A stretch of 16,469 bases of DNA from Chlamydiia bacterium (GCA_020440405.1 JAGROF010000180.1:1-16469), one strand, 5' to 3'; positions 1 to 7,643 are shown, counted from the stretch's first letter. The notes: generated by a model not told the origin, from the sequence alone. Numbers and translations are program-made.

Positions 1-35
1 ACTTATTTATAATCAATATATTACGAAATAAAATG

Positions 36-67
36 TTGTTTTTTTTAAATTATAATTGTGTTATAAT
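36..67 (+). promoter_or_regulatory. Candidate promoter for the gene at 97
   Basis: A perfect TATAAT lies at 62-67 in an extremely AT-rich stretch; I counted 8 G/C in bases 1-60. A TTGTTT at 36-41 is the best -35-like hexamer, but its 20-base spacing is long. The predicted start near 74 leaves a leader of about 23 bases containing the ribosome binding site at 81-88. A second TATAAT at 51-56 has no better -35 partner. Confidence 0.4.
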
Positions 68-80
68 AAAGTTTTGATAA

Positions 81-88
81 AGAAGGGG
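81..88 (+). promoter_or_regulatory. Ribosome binding site for the gene at 97
   Basis: The purine-rich AGAAGGGG ends 8 bases before the ATG at 97. It supports that start codon, and it contrasts with several other genes here that have no such site. Confidence 0.55.
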
Positions 89-96
89 TATTAATA

Positions 97-1155
97 ATGG
101 AAAAAACACAATCTCATTGTACTATTATTCAGCACCAAACAAAATTGGGTTCTGGATTTTTTGGAAACTTTGGAAAAGCTTCCACGTTCCAGCAGCGGGA
201 GTATGCACTATACAACCCACATAAAAACAACACTTTCATTCAGGAAGGAGATTCTACTCTAACAAAAGCCGGCAAAGTGCTTTTAGGATTTGTCTCTCTA
301 ACCTCCTCCCTTTGGGTTTCTGCACTTTTAGATGCTTTCCACTCTCCCGATGCAGACCAAAAATCGGCACTCGAAAAAGATCTTAAGAAAGAAAAAGAAA
401 CCATGCTCAGTGAGGTTTTTACTGACATCCAAAGAAATCATTATCGCTACAATGGCCAATCTTTTCATGACCGCGGATTTCAACTTGAAAAAAAGGATGG
501 TGGAGCTCTTCTCCTTGAAGAAATAGCTCTGCCTAAGTACCGTGAACTGATTCAACAATTTCTCTCAGAAAACACCTATGAAGACGCGTTAAAACTCAGA
601 GATCAAATGCTTGAATCTACCCCGGATGATTCTGAGCGCATCCTCGCTGCATTTAAATGTCTAAATGACAGTATAGAACATTCCATTAAAGACTTGTTTC
701 TTCCTGAGTTTTATAACGATCTAGAACGCAAATACGGGACGCAGAAAGCCGTTCAAATTTTGGATCTCATGCACCAATCCCTCCCGACAACCATTCGGAA
801 TGATGTCAATCATATGCTTGTTGCAGGAAAGCTAGATCAGAAAACAGGACCACTTTCCCATTCTGCCATTGCGGATGATATGCTTGCTATGAATACAGCA
901 ACTTGGAACATTGATACACGCACTGGAAAGCTCCTATTTACAACACAAGACCTTAAAATTTCCCGAGAAGGTCAGAAAGAAGACAAAGGCAAGCTGGGAA
1001 TGAAGATTCCATATGCGTCTGTTCCCTTTCAAGTAAGCGTTGACTTAAATAAAATGAAGGGAACTCGAAGAATTGTTGTCCAGATCCCCAAAGGTCAGCT
1101 AACAAAACAAGAAGGGCGAAAGCTGGTTAGGGTTTGGGATCGCTACATTTCCTAA
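97..1155 (+). CDS. Hypothetical protein, 352 aa, one hydrophobic segment
   Basis: I do not recognise this protein. The ATG at 97 has a purine-rich ribosome binding site 8 bases upstream. Residues about 58-80 form one hydrophobic stretch (VLLGFVSLTSSLWVSALL at its core), too far in for an ordinary signal peptide, so it may be a membrane anchor or a buried helix. Residues 87-200 are charged and probably helical. The last about 80 residues are rich in beta-prone, basic sequence (for example RRIVVQIPKGQL). The gene stands alone: its upstream region is an AT-rich promoter, and its TAA overlaps the opposing nifU stop by 4 bases. A lineage-specific chlamydial protein, possibly membrane-associated or exported, fits, but no motif proves it. 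The long clean frame, ribosome binding site and promoter make it a credible gene. Confidence 0.75.
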   Translation: MEKTQSHCTIIQHQTKLGSGFFGNFGKASTFQQREYALYNPHKNNTFIQEGDSTLTKAGKVLLGFVSLTSSLWVSALLDAFHSPDADQKSALEKDLKKEKETMLSEVFTDIQRNHYRYNGQSFHDRGFQLEKKDGGALLLEEIALPKYRELIQQFLSENTYEDALKLRDQMLESTPDDSERILAAFKCLNDSIEHSIKDLFLPEFYNDLERKYGTQKAVQILDLMHQSLPTTIRNDVNHMLVAGKLDQKTGPLSHSAIADDMLAMNTATWNIDTRTGKLLFTTQDLKISREGQKEDKGKLGMKIPYASVPFQVSVDLNKMKGTRRIVVQIPKGQLTKQEGRKLVRVWDRYIS

Positions 1156-1910
1156 AAGCTGAGAAGCGATAGATCGGGTTTCACCTGAAGGGTGGAAGAG
1201 AGGCGAGAGCGGAGAATCTGCTGGATCGCATCTAGGGTAGCACCGGTTGAGGAAGGGCACGTTGTGCACGCTCCTTGATAGGCAATCACCACCTCGGTTT
1301 CATTGTGAAAGGCGGAGACTTCAATCCCTCCGGCATCAAGCTCTATGTAAGGCTGAATCTCGTCTCGGATGACTTCTTTAATTTGATCCAGTTTTTCCTC
1401 AGAAGAAAAGAGGTGCCAATGGGGGTGTCCTCCTTCTCCCATTTGTTCTGAAGGAACAGGAGGCGTTACCGAGGGATCTTTAAGGGGAATGTCCTGACAT
1501 TTTTCTGCAGCTTCTTCAATCGCCATGAGAACGAGGTTTAGATGGGAGTCTACTTCTTTGGGAAAGGCCGGAATATTGGTAAAGTCACGGAGTTTTCGAT
1601 CGATCAAATCGACAGAGAGACGCCGCGCTTGATCGTAGTTTTTCCGGAGAAGGACTTCACAAGCGGCATCCGCTGCTCCGATGAGGGCGGTTTCTCCATA
1701 AGCTTGGAACTTAGCATCGGCGATGATTCCATCGGTCTCATCAACCACTAGGGAGATCAAAAGGATCGTGTCTTCTGCATGCACTTCTCCTGTCACCACA
1801 CGCATCTCTTGCATGGCGCCTGCATTTTCCTTAAAACGGCCGAGATTCCGAGGGTTTAAGATTCTTTCGACTAAGAGATTGCTATAATCATTCCAAGGAT
1901 AGGGTTTCAT
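1152..1910 (-). CDS. nifU: NifU-like protein: degenerate IscU-like N-terminus plus intact Nfu domain
   Basis: The family normally assembles Fe-S clusters on an IscU-type scaffold and passes them on through a C-terminal Nfu domain. I place the start at 1910 (252 aa): this ATG overlaps the nifS stop as ATGA, and AAGGAG lies 8 bases upstream. An upstream in-frame ATG at 1940 lies inside nifS. Residues 8-139 align with IscU (NPRNLGRF, GIIADAKFQAYG), but the three scaffold cysteines are gone: the E. coli IscU C37, C63 and C106 positions read about A45, E73 and L124, the last in HLN where IscU has HCS. Residues about 172-240 form a good Nfu domain with its CxxC at C215/C218 (GACTTCPSS). A short Pro-rich, His-containing linker joins the halves. 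It is the last gene of gpmA-nifS-nifU. It is likely an Nfu-type carrier with a vestigial scaffold half. Confidence 0.88.
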   Translation of the reverse strand: MKPYPWNDYSNLLVERILNPRNLGRFKENAGAMQEMRVVTGEVHAEDTILLISLVVDETDGIIADAKFQAYGETALIGAADAACEVLLRKNYDQARRLSVDLIDRKLRDFTNIPAFPKEVDSHLNLVLMAIEEAAEKCQDIPLKDPSVTPPVPSEQMGEGGHPHWHLFSSEEKLDQIKEVIRDEIQPYIELDAGGIEVSAFHNETEVVIAYQGACTTCPSSTGATLDAIQQILRSRLSSTLQVKPDLSLLSF

Positions 1911-3028
1911 CTCACAAGCTCCTTGGAAAAGGTCCGACATTTTTGGGCGCAGTCGACAATGATTGCAATGGCGCGGTTGATCTCTTCCTCAGTTGTTTCT
2001 TTCGACAGGCTAAATGAAAGGGCTGAAGGGTCGTTTGTCAGGTATTCGAGTTTTTGCTTTTGTCCCCCTCCAAATGTGGCAAAAACTCCGGCTTCTCTGA
2101 GGTGAAAGGCTAGAAGCTCATGATGGACTCCAGGAAAGCTCATTGCAGACACATGGGGCAGCCGCTCCGCTTCGTTGTAAAGCACTTTGACATCAGGGAT
2201 GGCTAGGCGGATTCCTTCTTCTAGCTTATCACGCAGACGGGGGGTCTCTAAAGACAAGTGGTCGAAGGCTTCACTCATCTCTTGAATCGCAATGCCCAGC
2301 CCAATGAGTGCTGGGGTGTTGAGCTCAGCCCCTTCCATTCCCTCAGGAACACTGGGAGTAAAATCAATGCGGCGCGAGGCAAATACTCCTCCAGATCCTT
2401 TAGGCCCATGGATAAGGGTCCCTTCAAAGGTGAGGTAGTCTAAAGGAAGCTCCTCAAATTTAAAGTAAAGCTTTCCGAGCACTTGAGAGGCATCGACATG
2501 AAAGAGAACTCCTTTTTCGCGGCAAAGCTCAGCGAGTTCCCAAATGGGTTGCATCACTCCTGTCAATCCGTTAGCCCAAGAGAGAGAAACGAGTCCTGTT
2601 TTTGGGGAAAGAGCAGCTTCTAAGGCTTCTCGTGTGACTTGTCCATTAGCATTCAATGGAATGGTTTTCTGAACAAGTCCTAGTTTTTCATAGTGTTTGC
2701 CTAAAAGATGAATGGGGGCTTCTTCGGCTGCTGTGGTTAAGAGGTGGTTTTTTCCACTTTGCGCGATGTGATCGATATAAGCGCTTTGGTAAACGGCAGC
2801 AATTGCAGCGCTTCCTGAAGCTGTGAATTGAAAGGGATCATGAGGATGGGCTCCAACAAACGCACGGAGATCTCCGAGAGCGCGCTCGATCGAGACAAAA
2901 GGCTCTTTCCCTTTAAGATAGGGAGCTATGGGAGCCTGCCAGTGCCGCTTTAAAAAGGGTTGCATTTGGCTAAAGAGGTAGGAAGAGGGACGCGTCGTTG
3001 TCCCATTATCAAGATAAATGGGTTCCAT
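1907..3028 (-). CDS. nifS: NifS/IscS-like protein lacking the PLP lysine and catalytic cysteine
   Basis: A class V aminotransferase-fold protein of 373 aa, the size of cysteine desulfurases, which take sulfur from cysteine using PLP. I prefer the ATG at 3028, which overlaps the gpmA stop (TGATG); a TTG sits one codon upstream at 3031. Fold motifs are clear: YLDNGTTTRPS at the N-terminus, the ASGSAA loop, SWANGLTGVMQPI, and HVDASQ, keeping the Asp and Gln that hold the PLP ring (IscS D180, Q183). The PLP loop reads TFEGTLIHGPKG where IscS has SFSGHKIYGPKG, so the Schiff-base lysine (IscS K206) is Leu, codon CTT at 2416-2414, and the preceding His is Thr. The IscS H104 position is Glu (AAEEAP). 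The active-site Cys loop is replaced by FATFGGGQKQKLEY. It probably cannot work as a normal desulfurase; a structural or altered role is inferred. Confidence 0.85.
   Translation of the reverse strand: MEPIYLDNGTTTRPSSYLFSQMQPFLKRHWQAPIAPYLKGKEPFVSIERALGDLRAFVGAHPHDPFQFTASGSAAIAAVYQSAYIDHIAQSGKNHLLTTAAEEAPIHLLGKHYEKLGLVQKTIPLNANGQVTREALEAALSPKTGLVSLSWANGLTGVMQPIWELAELCREKGVLFHVDASQVLGKLYFKFEELPLDYLTFEGTLIHGPKGSGGVFASRRIDFTPSVPEGMEGAELNTPALIGLGIAIQEMSEAFDHLSLETPRLRDKLEEGIRLAIPDVKVLYNEAERLPHVSAMSFPGVHHELLAFHLREAGVFATFGGGQKQKLEYLTNDPSALSFSLSKETTEEEINRAIAIIVDCAQKCRTFSKELVR
1919..1924 (-). promoter_or_regulatory. Shine-Dalgarno site setting the nifU start
   Basis: On the minus strand AAGGAG lies inside the end of nifS, 8 bases before the ATG at 1910. 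With the ATGA stop/start overlap it argues for translational coupling of nifS and nifU and against the upstream ATG at 1940. Confidence 0.75.
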
Positions 3029-3720
3029 CAATTGAGCTCGCGTTTTTCCCAGTTGTCCCCTTCAAAATGGTAGCAAAGGGGCTCCCCTGTAGGAATCTCT
3101 AGTTCTAACACTTCTTCGTTCGACAATTTATCAAGAAACATGACGATTGAGCGGAGGGAGTTTCCATGGGCTGAAATGAGAACATTTTTCCCTGCTTTAA
3201 GATAGGGCATAATCTTTTCTTTGAAATAGGGAATCGAACGTTTTGCCGTCATCTCTAAGCTTTCTCCTTGGGGAGGAGGGGTATCGAAGCTCCGCCGCCA
3301 AATCTTGACCTGATCTGCTCCAAACTTTGCGCGTGTCTCATCTTTATCTAACCCTTGAAGCTCTCCATACATCCGTTCATTGATTTCCCAAGAAACATAA
3401 ACGGGAATGGTGTTTGCTCGTGCTTTGGCATCGTAGATTTTTCCCCATTCTCCTAGCTTTCCCTGCCCTGGGTGTAAGATTACAGGGGTTTTTCCACTTT
3501 CGTGCTCACTCATGGCAATCATGGCTGTCATCTGAGCTCGCATTAAGCTGGAAATGAAGATCACATCAAAATCAATCGCGGCGATGCGCTGCCCGGCTTT
3601 TTGGGCTTCTACAACCCCTGCTTTGCTCAAGGGAACATCGACCCAGCCTGTAAAACGATTTTTTTGATTCCACTCCGACTTTCCATGCCTGAGAAGGATA
3701 AGTTTTGCACCTTTTTCCAT
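3028..3720 (-). CDS. gpmA: 2,3-bisphosphoglycerate-dependent phosphoglycerate mutase
   Basis: It interconverts 3- and 2-phosphoglycerate in glycolysis in the cytoplasm, through a phosphohistidine. The start is set at the ATG at 3720 (230 aa) because the family begins just before the LLRHG motif; ATGs at 3732 and 3759 would add odd N-terminal residues and run into the promoter. Visible motifs: LLRHGKSEWN with catalytic H12, FTGWVDVPLS at about 23-32, NERMYGELQG with the acid/base Glu at E115, the substrate-loop WRRSFDTPPP at 141-150, and SAHGNSLRS with the second histidine H185. All expected catalytic residues are present. It is first in gpmA-nifS-nifU, with its stop overlapping the nifS start. 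A TATGAT is positioned for a transcript starting one base before the ATG. Divergent to the pseudouridine synthase gene, 55 bases away. Confidence 0.93.
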   Translation of the reverse strand: MEKGAKLILLRHGKSEWNQKNRFTGWVDVPLSKAGVVEAQKAGQRIAAIDFDVIFISSLMRAQMTAMIAMSEHESGKTPVILHPGQGKLGEWGKIYDAKARANTIPVYVSWEINERMYGELQGLDKDETRAKFGADQVKIWRRSFDTPPPQGESLEMTAKRSIPYFKEKIMPYLKAGKNVLISAHGNSLRSIVMFLDKLSNEEVLELEIPTGEPLCYHFEGDNWEKRELN

Positions 3721-3727
3721 ACGTCTT

Positions 3728-3733
3728 ATCATA
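3728..3733 (-). promoter_or_regulatory. -10 element of gpmA operon, near-leaderless
   Basis: TATGAT reads on the minus strand from 3733 to 3728. Seven bases further is 3721, one base before the chosen ATG at 3720. I found no convincing -35 at 16-18 bases. The site rests on the hexamer, on its position and on the short 55-base divergent gap. Confidence 0.45.
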
Positions 3734-3740
3734 GAATAGA

Positions 3741-3769
3741 TTGCCTTATTCCGACACATATTTTATACT
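3741..3769 (+). promoter_or_regulatory. Promoter of the pseudouridine synthase gene, predicted leaderless
   Basis: TTGCCT (3741-3746), a 17-base spacer and TATACT (3764-3769) make a good sigma70/sigma66-type promoter. The expected start is 3776, exactly the A of the ATG. No ribosome binding site precedes that ATG, and no alternative in-frame ATG, GTG or TTG exists back to the stop at 3737. Confidence 0.6.
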
Positions 3770-3775
3770 GCTCCC

Positions 3776-4477
3776 ATGGAGCCAAATCGATTAAGTAAAA
3801 TTTTAGCTAGTGCAGGGATTGCTTCCCGCCGTGCAGCCGAATATCTCATTTTTGAAGGAAAGGTGCGGGTGAATGGGGAGATCGTAACCATCCCTCAAAC
3901 TTTTGTCGACCCCGCAAAGGATAAAATCTTTGTTGAAGATAAGCGGGTCGAATTCAAAGATGAAAAAGTCTATTACCTCTTAAATAAACCACGCGGCTTC
4001 ATCTGCTCAAACAAACGGATCGGATCTAAAAAACTTGTGATCGATCTCTTTGCTGGAAAAGGGCAGCGCCTCTTCACGATTGGACGCCTAGACCGAGACA
4101 CCACAGGACTCCTCCTCGTGACCAACGATGGCTACTTTGCTCAAAAAGTGATCCATCCCTCTCAAAATATCCGTAAAGAATATTTGGTCAAAACTGCCCA
4201 AGAAATTACCCATGAGCACCTTACCACCTTATCCAAGGGGACGCTCATCGAAGGAAAGTGGATCCGCCCCGCAAAGGTGACAAAGGTGCGTCGCGGCACC
4301 CTTAAAGTGGTGGTGAAGGAGGGCAAGAAGCGAGAAGTCCGCCTCATGGTTCAGAATGCTGGCCTGACCTTGGTCTCCCTGTCCCGCATCCGCATCGGAG
4401 GCCTTCACCTAGGCCCCCTTCAAGAAGGAGAGTGGCGGGAACTCTCCGCAGAAGAGCGAGAGCTCATTTTCTCATAA
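3776..4477 (+). CDS. rluB: RsuA/RluB-family rRNA pseudouridine synthase
   Basis: It isomerises a specific uridine to pseudouridine in ribosomal RNA; in this family RluB acts on 23S and RsuA on 16S rRNA, and I cannot separate them here with certainty. Residues 4-60 are an S4 RNA-binding domain (RLSKILASAGIASRRAAE). The catalytic motif FTIGRLDRDTTGLLLVTNDG spans 100-119 with the nucleophile D106. The C-terminal REVRLM and LGPLQEGEWREL are typical. Length (233 aa) is normal. The S4 domain begins almost at once after the ATG, which fixes the start although no Shine-Dalgarno is present. It is divergent from gpmA, the same arrangement I recall for yjbC (CT723) and pgm in C. trachomatis. Its last 58 bases lie opposite the end of the GT4 gene. 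Confidence 0.92.
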   Translation: MEPNRLSKILASAGIASRRAAEYLIFEGKVRVNGEIVTIPQTFVDPAKDKIFVEDKRVEFKDEKVYYLLNKPRGFICSNKRIGSKKLVIDLFAGKGQRLFTIGRLDRDTTGLLLVTNDGYFAQKVIHPSQNIRKEYLVKTAQEITHEHLTTLSKGTLIEGKWIRPAKVTKVRRGTLKVVVKEGKKREVRLMVQNAGLTLVSLSRIRIGGLHLGPLQEGEWRELSAEERELIFS

Positions 4478-5460
4478 AGAGCCCTATAGGTGTTTAAGCA
4501 CCGTTCCCAACGGTAGTTTTCTTCAAAATACTGTTTCGCAGCTTGGGTATAATCTTCCTCTGCCAAAACAGCTTCCGCCCACTTTTGGGGATCCTTTTGA
4601 GCAATCAGGGTAGCGTAGGGGCCCGAAGCTAAGACTTCTTCAAAGGCAGGAATGTGTGATGCGATGATGGGAATGCCTAGAGCCATTGCTTCAAGAGGGA
4701 GGAGGGCACACGCTTCCCAAACCGAAGGAATCAAAACGCGCTCGACTTCAGCAAAGTGATGCATTGCTTCCAGGCGAGATAGCCGTCCTGTCACAGTGAC
4801 ATGGGGGCTTTGTTTCATTTCTTCTTCGAGTTCTCCCCCTCCAATGACTTTGAGATGGTATCCTTTAGGACCTAAAATCTCCATCACTTTGAGAAGAAAC
4901 AGCGGATCTTTTTCGGCGCAGACCCGCCCGACAAAAGCGAGAAGCTTTTCGCGCACCTGGCGCCTTTTTGGAAGTTTTTGAGGATCGATTCCATTGGGAA
5001 TGACGCAGTGGTTTGCGCCTCGGATCAGATCATGTTTTAGAGCAAGCTCCTCTTCTCGGTGAGAGACAAATACGACCCCTTGAAACCGTTTGATAGCTCT
5101 CCGGTATCCCCACCGACTGAGAGGAACCTTGCCATGGATTCCATGGAGGCCATGAACGGTAAAAAGGATCGGGCATCTTATGGGAACAAAGCTCAAAAAA
5201 AAGGCGGCACGTCCTCCATGGACATGGATAAGATCGGGCTGCACTTTATCGATCACCTTTTTGAGCTGAAGAGAAATGCGCAAATCCAAACGGGAGGTAA
5301 AGAAATCGATCCCATACTTTGGAATGTCTCCTGCTGCTTCTAAGGCATAAGACTCTTTTTGAGTGATGAGGATCGGATCTTCTAAAGAAGATACCATCTC
5401 CAGGACGAAGGTGGTTCCTCCTCCTGGGTTTCCATCTGCTACAATTTGCAAAACTCTCAT
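4420..5460 (-). CDS. GT4-family glycosyltransferase (GT-B fold)
   Basis: It probably transfers a sugar from a nucleotide-sugar donor to a lipid or envelope glycan acceptor in the cytoplasm; donor and acceptor cannot be read from sequence. The 346-aa product has the N-terminal Rossmann half (MRVLQIVADGNPGGGTTF, a glycine-rich loop; PDLIHVHGG at 75-83) and the C-terminal half with IPNGID (154-159), FVGRVCAEKD (176-185) and the donor-site EX7E motif at E249/E257. Its last about 14 residues (SSRSSAESSRHSPS) look non-conserved and are written antisense to the conserved end of the pseudouridine synthase gene, as if an original stop was lost. It is monocistronic and divergent from the DUF47 gene. 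No Shine-Dalgarno is visible; a weak TACCCT (5472-5467) would start a transcript exactly at the ATG. Confidence 0.88.
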   Translation of the reverse strand: MRVLQIVADGNPGGGTTFVLEMVSSLEDPILITQKESYALEAAGDIPKYGIDFFTSRLDLRISLQLKKVIDKVQPDLIHVHGGRAAFFLSFVPIRCPILFTVHGLHGIHGKVPLSRWGYRRAIKRFQGVVFVSHREEELALKHDLIRGANHCVIPNGIDPQKLPKRRQVREKLLAFVGRVCAEKDPLFLLKVMEILGPKGYHLKVIGGGELEEEMKQSPHVTVTGRLSRLEAMHHFAEVERVLIPSVWEACALLPLEAMALGIPIIASHIPAFEEVLASGPYATLIAQKDPQKWAEAVLAEEDYTQAAKQYFEENYRWERCLNTYRALYEKMSSRSSAESSRHSPS

Positions 5461-5529
5461 GCAAATAGGGTACCACTAAATGCATTTTTTTGATATGGTT
5501 TGGTCTAGCAAAAAAATAATGAGAGATTC

Positions 5530-6207
5530 ATGCTCACAACTATTGCTCGTCTCTTTGGAAAATCTCCTTTTCATCCTCTTCAATCCCATATGAAGAAGGT
5601 GAGCAGTTGTATGAAAAAACTGACAGAGATTTTTACCAATCTCAAAAATAGAAGCCCGGATGATCTTGAAAATCTTGTTCAAGAACTCTGCAATTTAGAG
5701 CACGAGGCGGATTTAACAAAGAATGATATCCGCAACCACCTGCCCAAAAGCCTATTTCTTCCTATCGACCGGGGACAGTTCTTAGAAATCTTATCCATAC
5801 AAGATAGCATTTCGGATAAGGCAGAAGATATTGGAGAGCTCTTGCTTTTGTATCCCACAAAAGAGTTGGGAGATCTCTGTGACAATCTTGATCTCCTATT
5901 TCAAAAAAATATGGAAGCATTTTGGTATGCCCGAAATATTATTAAAGAACTCCATGAACTTTTAGAGTCTTCTTTTGGAGGGATTGAAGCTGAAAAGGTC
6001 AAGACCATTGTCGAAAAAACGTCACGACTAGAATATGAAGCCGATAAAATGAAACACACCCTTTTAAAGGAGTTCTTCAAAACGTCTGATTCGGTCAAAA
6101 CTCCTGTATTTTACCTCTATACCCACCTTGTCGAAGAAATCAATAAAATTTCACACATTTCAGAAAAACTAGCTAACCGGATCCGGATGATCTTAGAGCT
6201 CAAGTAA
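5530..6207 (+). CDS. DUF47/PhoU-like phosphate transport regulator
   Basis: PhoU-like DUF47 proteins are cytoplasmic helical proteins usually encoded beside PiT permeases and thought to control their activity. The 225-aa product is all-helical in character and has the expected family length. Its acidic metal-ligand-type clusters are visible: ELCNLEHEADLTKNDIR at about 56-72 and SRLEYEADKMKHTLLKEFF in the second half, with DSISDKAEDIGELLL between. The start ATG at 5530 has a modest GAGAG 4 bases upstream. The pit ATG follows its stop by 4 bases, so the two are almost certainly co-transcribed. From memory this pair corresponds to CT691-CT692. A TTGATA (5490-5495) with AATAAT (5515-5520) could be its promoter, though a 19-base spacing is long. 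Confidence 0.88.
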   Translation: MLTTIARLFGKSPFHPLQSHMKKVSSCMKKLTEIFTNLKNRSPDDLENLVQELCNLEHEADLTKNDIRNHLPKSLFLPIDRGQFLEILSIQDSISDKAEDIGELLLLYPTKELGDLCDNLDLLFQKNMEAFWYARNIIKELHELLESSFGGIEAEKVKTIVEKTSRLEYEADKMKHTLLKEFFKTSDSVKTPVFYLYTHLVEEINKISHISEKLANRIRMILELK

Positions 6208-6211
6208 CATT

Positions 6212-7633
6212 ATGCCTATCGATACAATCCTGACAGTTCTAGTCCTTCTTGCAGGTTTCTACATGGCTTGGAACATTGGGGCCAACGATGTTTCCAATGC
6301 AATGGGAACTTCGGTGGGATCAGGAGCTCTAACTCTGTTTAAAGCGGTGATCATTGCAGGAATCCTAGAGTTTTGCGGAGCTTTTTTCTTGGGTGGCAAC
6401 GTGTCCAAAACGATGCAGCAAGGCATTGTCAATCCCGAAATCTTTGCACACCAGCCCCAAATTCTCCTCTATGGAATGTTATCGGCATTGGTCTCTACAG
6501 CCCTCTGGCTTCAAGTCGCCTCGTATTTTGGATGGCCTGTTTCGACAACCCACGCAATCATTGGAGCTCTCCTGGGATTTGGAGCCGTTGTCGGAGGGGT
6601 CCATGCGGTGCATTGGGGAGAAGTCGGGCGGATTGCCATGAGTTGGGTCATTTCTCCGGCGTTGAGCGGTCTCTTTGCCTATATGATCTTTAGCACATTG
6701 CAACGGAAGGTCTTGTTTGCAATGAACCCGATTGCTGCCACCCGTAAACTGATTCCCATTTTAGTGTTCATTGTCCTCGTTGTCTTTACAATGAGTGTCT
6801 TAATGAATGGGCTAGGATCTTTCCATATTCAACTTAGTGGTCTTGAAACATTACTGATTGGGTGTGTTATCGGGGGGATCGGTGCTTTTATTAGCTTTCT
6901 GGTTCTTAAAAAACTCTCTTTTCCTCAAAAACAAATGGTTTCTGCAAATACCTCGCAACAAGTGTTTAGCTTAAATAAAGCTGTCCGCCACTTAAAGCGG
7001 GTGAAACTCTCTAGTAAGGGAGAAAGACGGGAGGAGATTTCTCGGATTCTCCGCGATGTTGAGGATTATGCAGAAGAAGTGCGAGAACACTCTAACCTTT
7101 ATACGGCAAGCTCTGACTATAAGATCGTGGAAAAGATGTTTGCGTCTCTCCAGATCATGAGCGCTGCTTATGTGGCCTTTGCTCATGGTGCTAACGATGT
7201 GGCGAATGCCATTGGTCCTGTTGCAGCAGCTCTAGAGATCATTCGAAAGGGGGGCGTTACAATGACCTCTCATGTTCCTGCTTGGCTGCTTGCGATGGGA
7301 GGGATTGGCATTGTTGTCGGGCTCGCTACATGGGGATGGCGTGTCATGGAAACTATTGGGCGTAAGATTACAGAACTGACTCCGACGCGAGGATTTAGCG
7401 CAGAGTTTGGAGCGGCTGTCACGATTTTGATCGCTTCAAAATTTGGCCTTCCGATCTCCACCACCCACTGTATTGTTGGCGCTGTATTAGGAGTGGGCTT
7501 GGCACGTGGAATCTCAGCCCTCAATCTCCGCGTCCTTCGAGATATTGTTCTTTCATGGATTATCACGATTCCTTCGAGCGCAATTGTCTGTATTCTGATT
7601 TTTTATTTGATTCGCGCTATCTTTTCGTATTAA
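6212..7633 (+). CDS. pit: PiT-family inorganic phosphate permease
   Basis: An inner-membrane symporter that imports inorganic phosphate (often as a metal-phosphate complex) with protons or sodium. The 473-aa product carries both inverted-repeat signatures: GANDVSNAMGTSVGSGALT near residue 23 and AHGANDVANAIGPVAAALE near residue 323. Each is followed by its partner motif, GWPVSTTHAIIGALLG and GLPISTTHCIVGAVLG. About ten hydrophobic segments are split by a charged cytoplasmic loop at about 235-310 (KRVKLSSKGERREEISRI). It is complete and shows no damage. It lies 4 bases after the DUF47 gene and 10 bases before glycogen phosphorylase, suggesting one transcript. In C. trachomatis, from memory, the next gene is pgk, so the downstream partner differs. 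Confidence 0.95.
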   Translation: MPIDTILTVLVLLAGFYMAWNIGANDVSNAMGTSVGSGALTLFKAVIIAGILEFCGAFFLGGNVSKTMQQGIVNPEIFAHQPQILLYGMLSALVSTALWLQVASYFGWPVSTTHAIIGALLGFGAVVGGVHAVHWGEVGRIAMSWVISPALSGLFAYMIFSTLQRKVLFAMNPIAATRKLIPILVFIVLVVFTMSVLMNGLGSFHIQLSGLETLLIGCVIGGIGAFISFLVLKKLSFPQKQMVSANTSQQVFSLNKAVRHLKRVKLSSKGERREEISRILRDVEDYAEEVREHSNLYTASSDYKIVEKMFASLQIMSAAYVAFAHGANDVANAIGPVAAALEIIRKGGVTMTSHVPAWLLAMGGIGIVVGLATWGWRVMETIGRKITELTPTRGFSAEFGAAVTILIASKFGLPISTTHCIVGAVLGVGLARGISALNLRVLRDIVLSWIITIPSSAIVCILIFYLIRAIFSY

Positions 7634-7643
7634 AAGTTAGATT

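Noticed and set aside
1911..1940. Upstream start for nifU at 1940 adding ten residues
   Set aside because: The ATG at 1910 has AAGGAG at ideal distance and overlaps the nifS stop as ATGA; the extra residues precede the usual IscU-like start.
3721..3759. Upstream start for gpmA at 3759 adding 13 residues
   Set aside because: The family starts just before the LLRHG motif, the added residues are not typical, and the stretch contains the likely -10 TATGAT.
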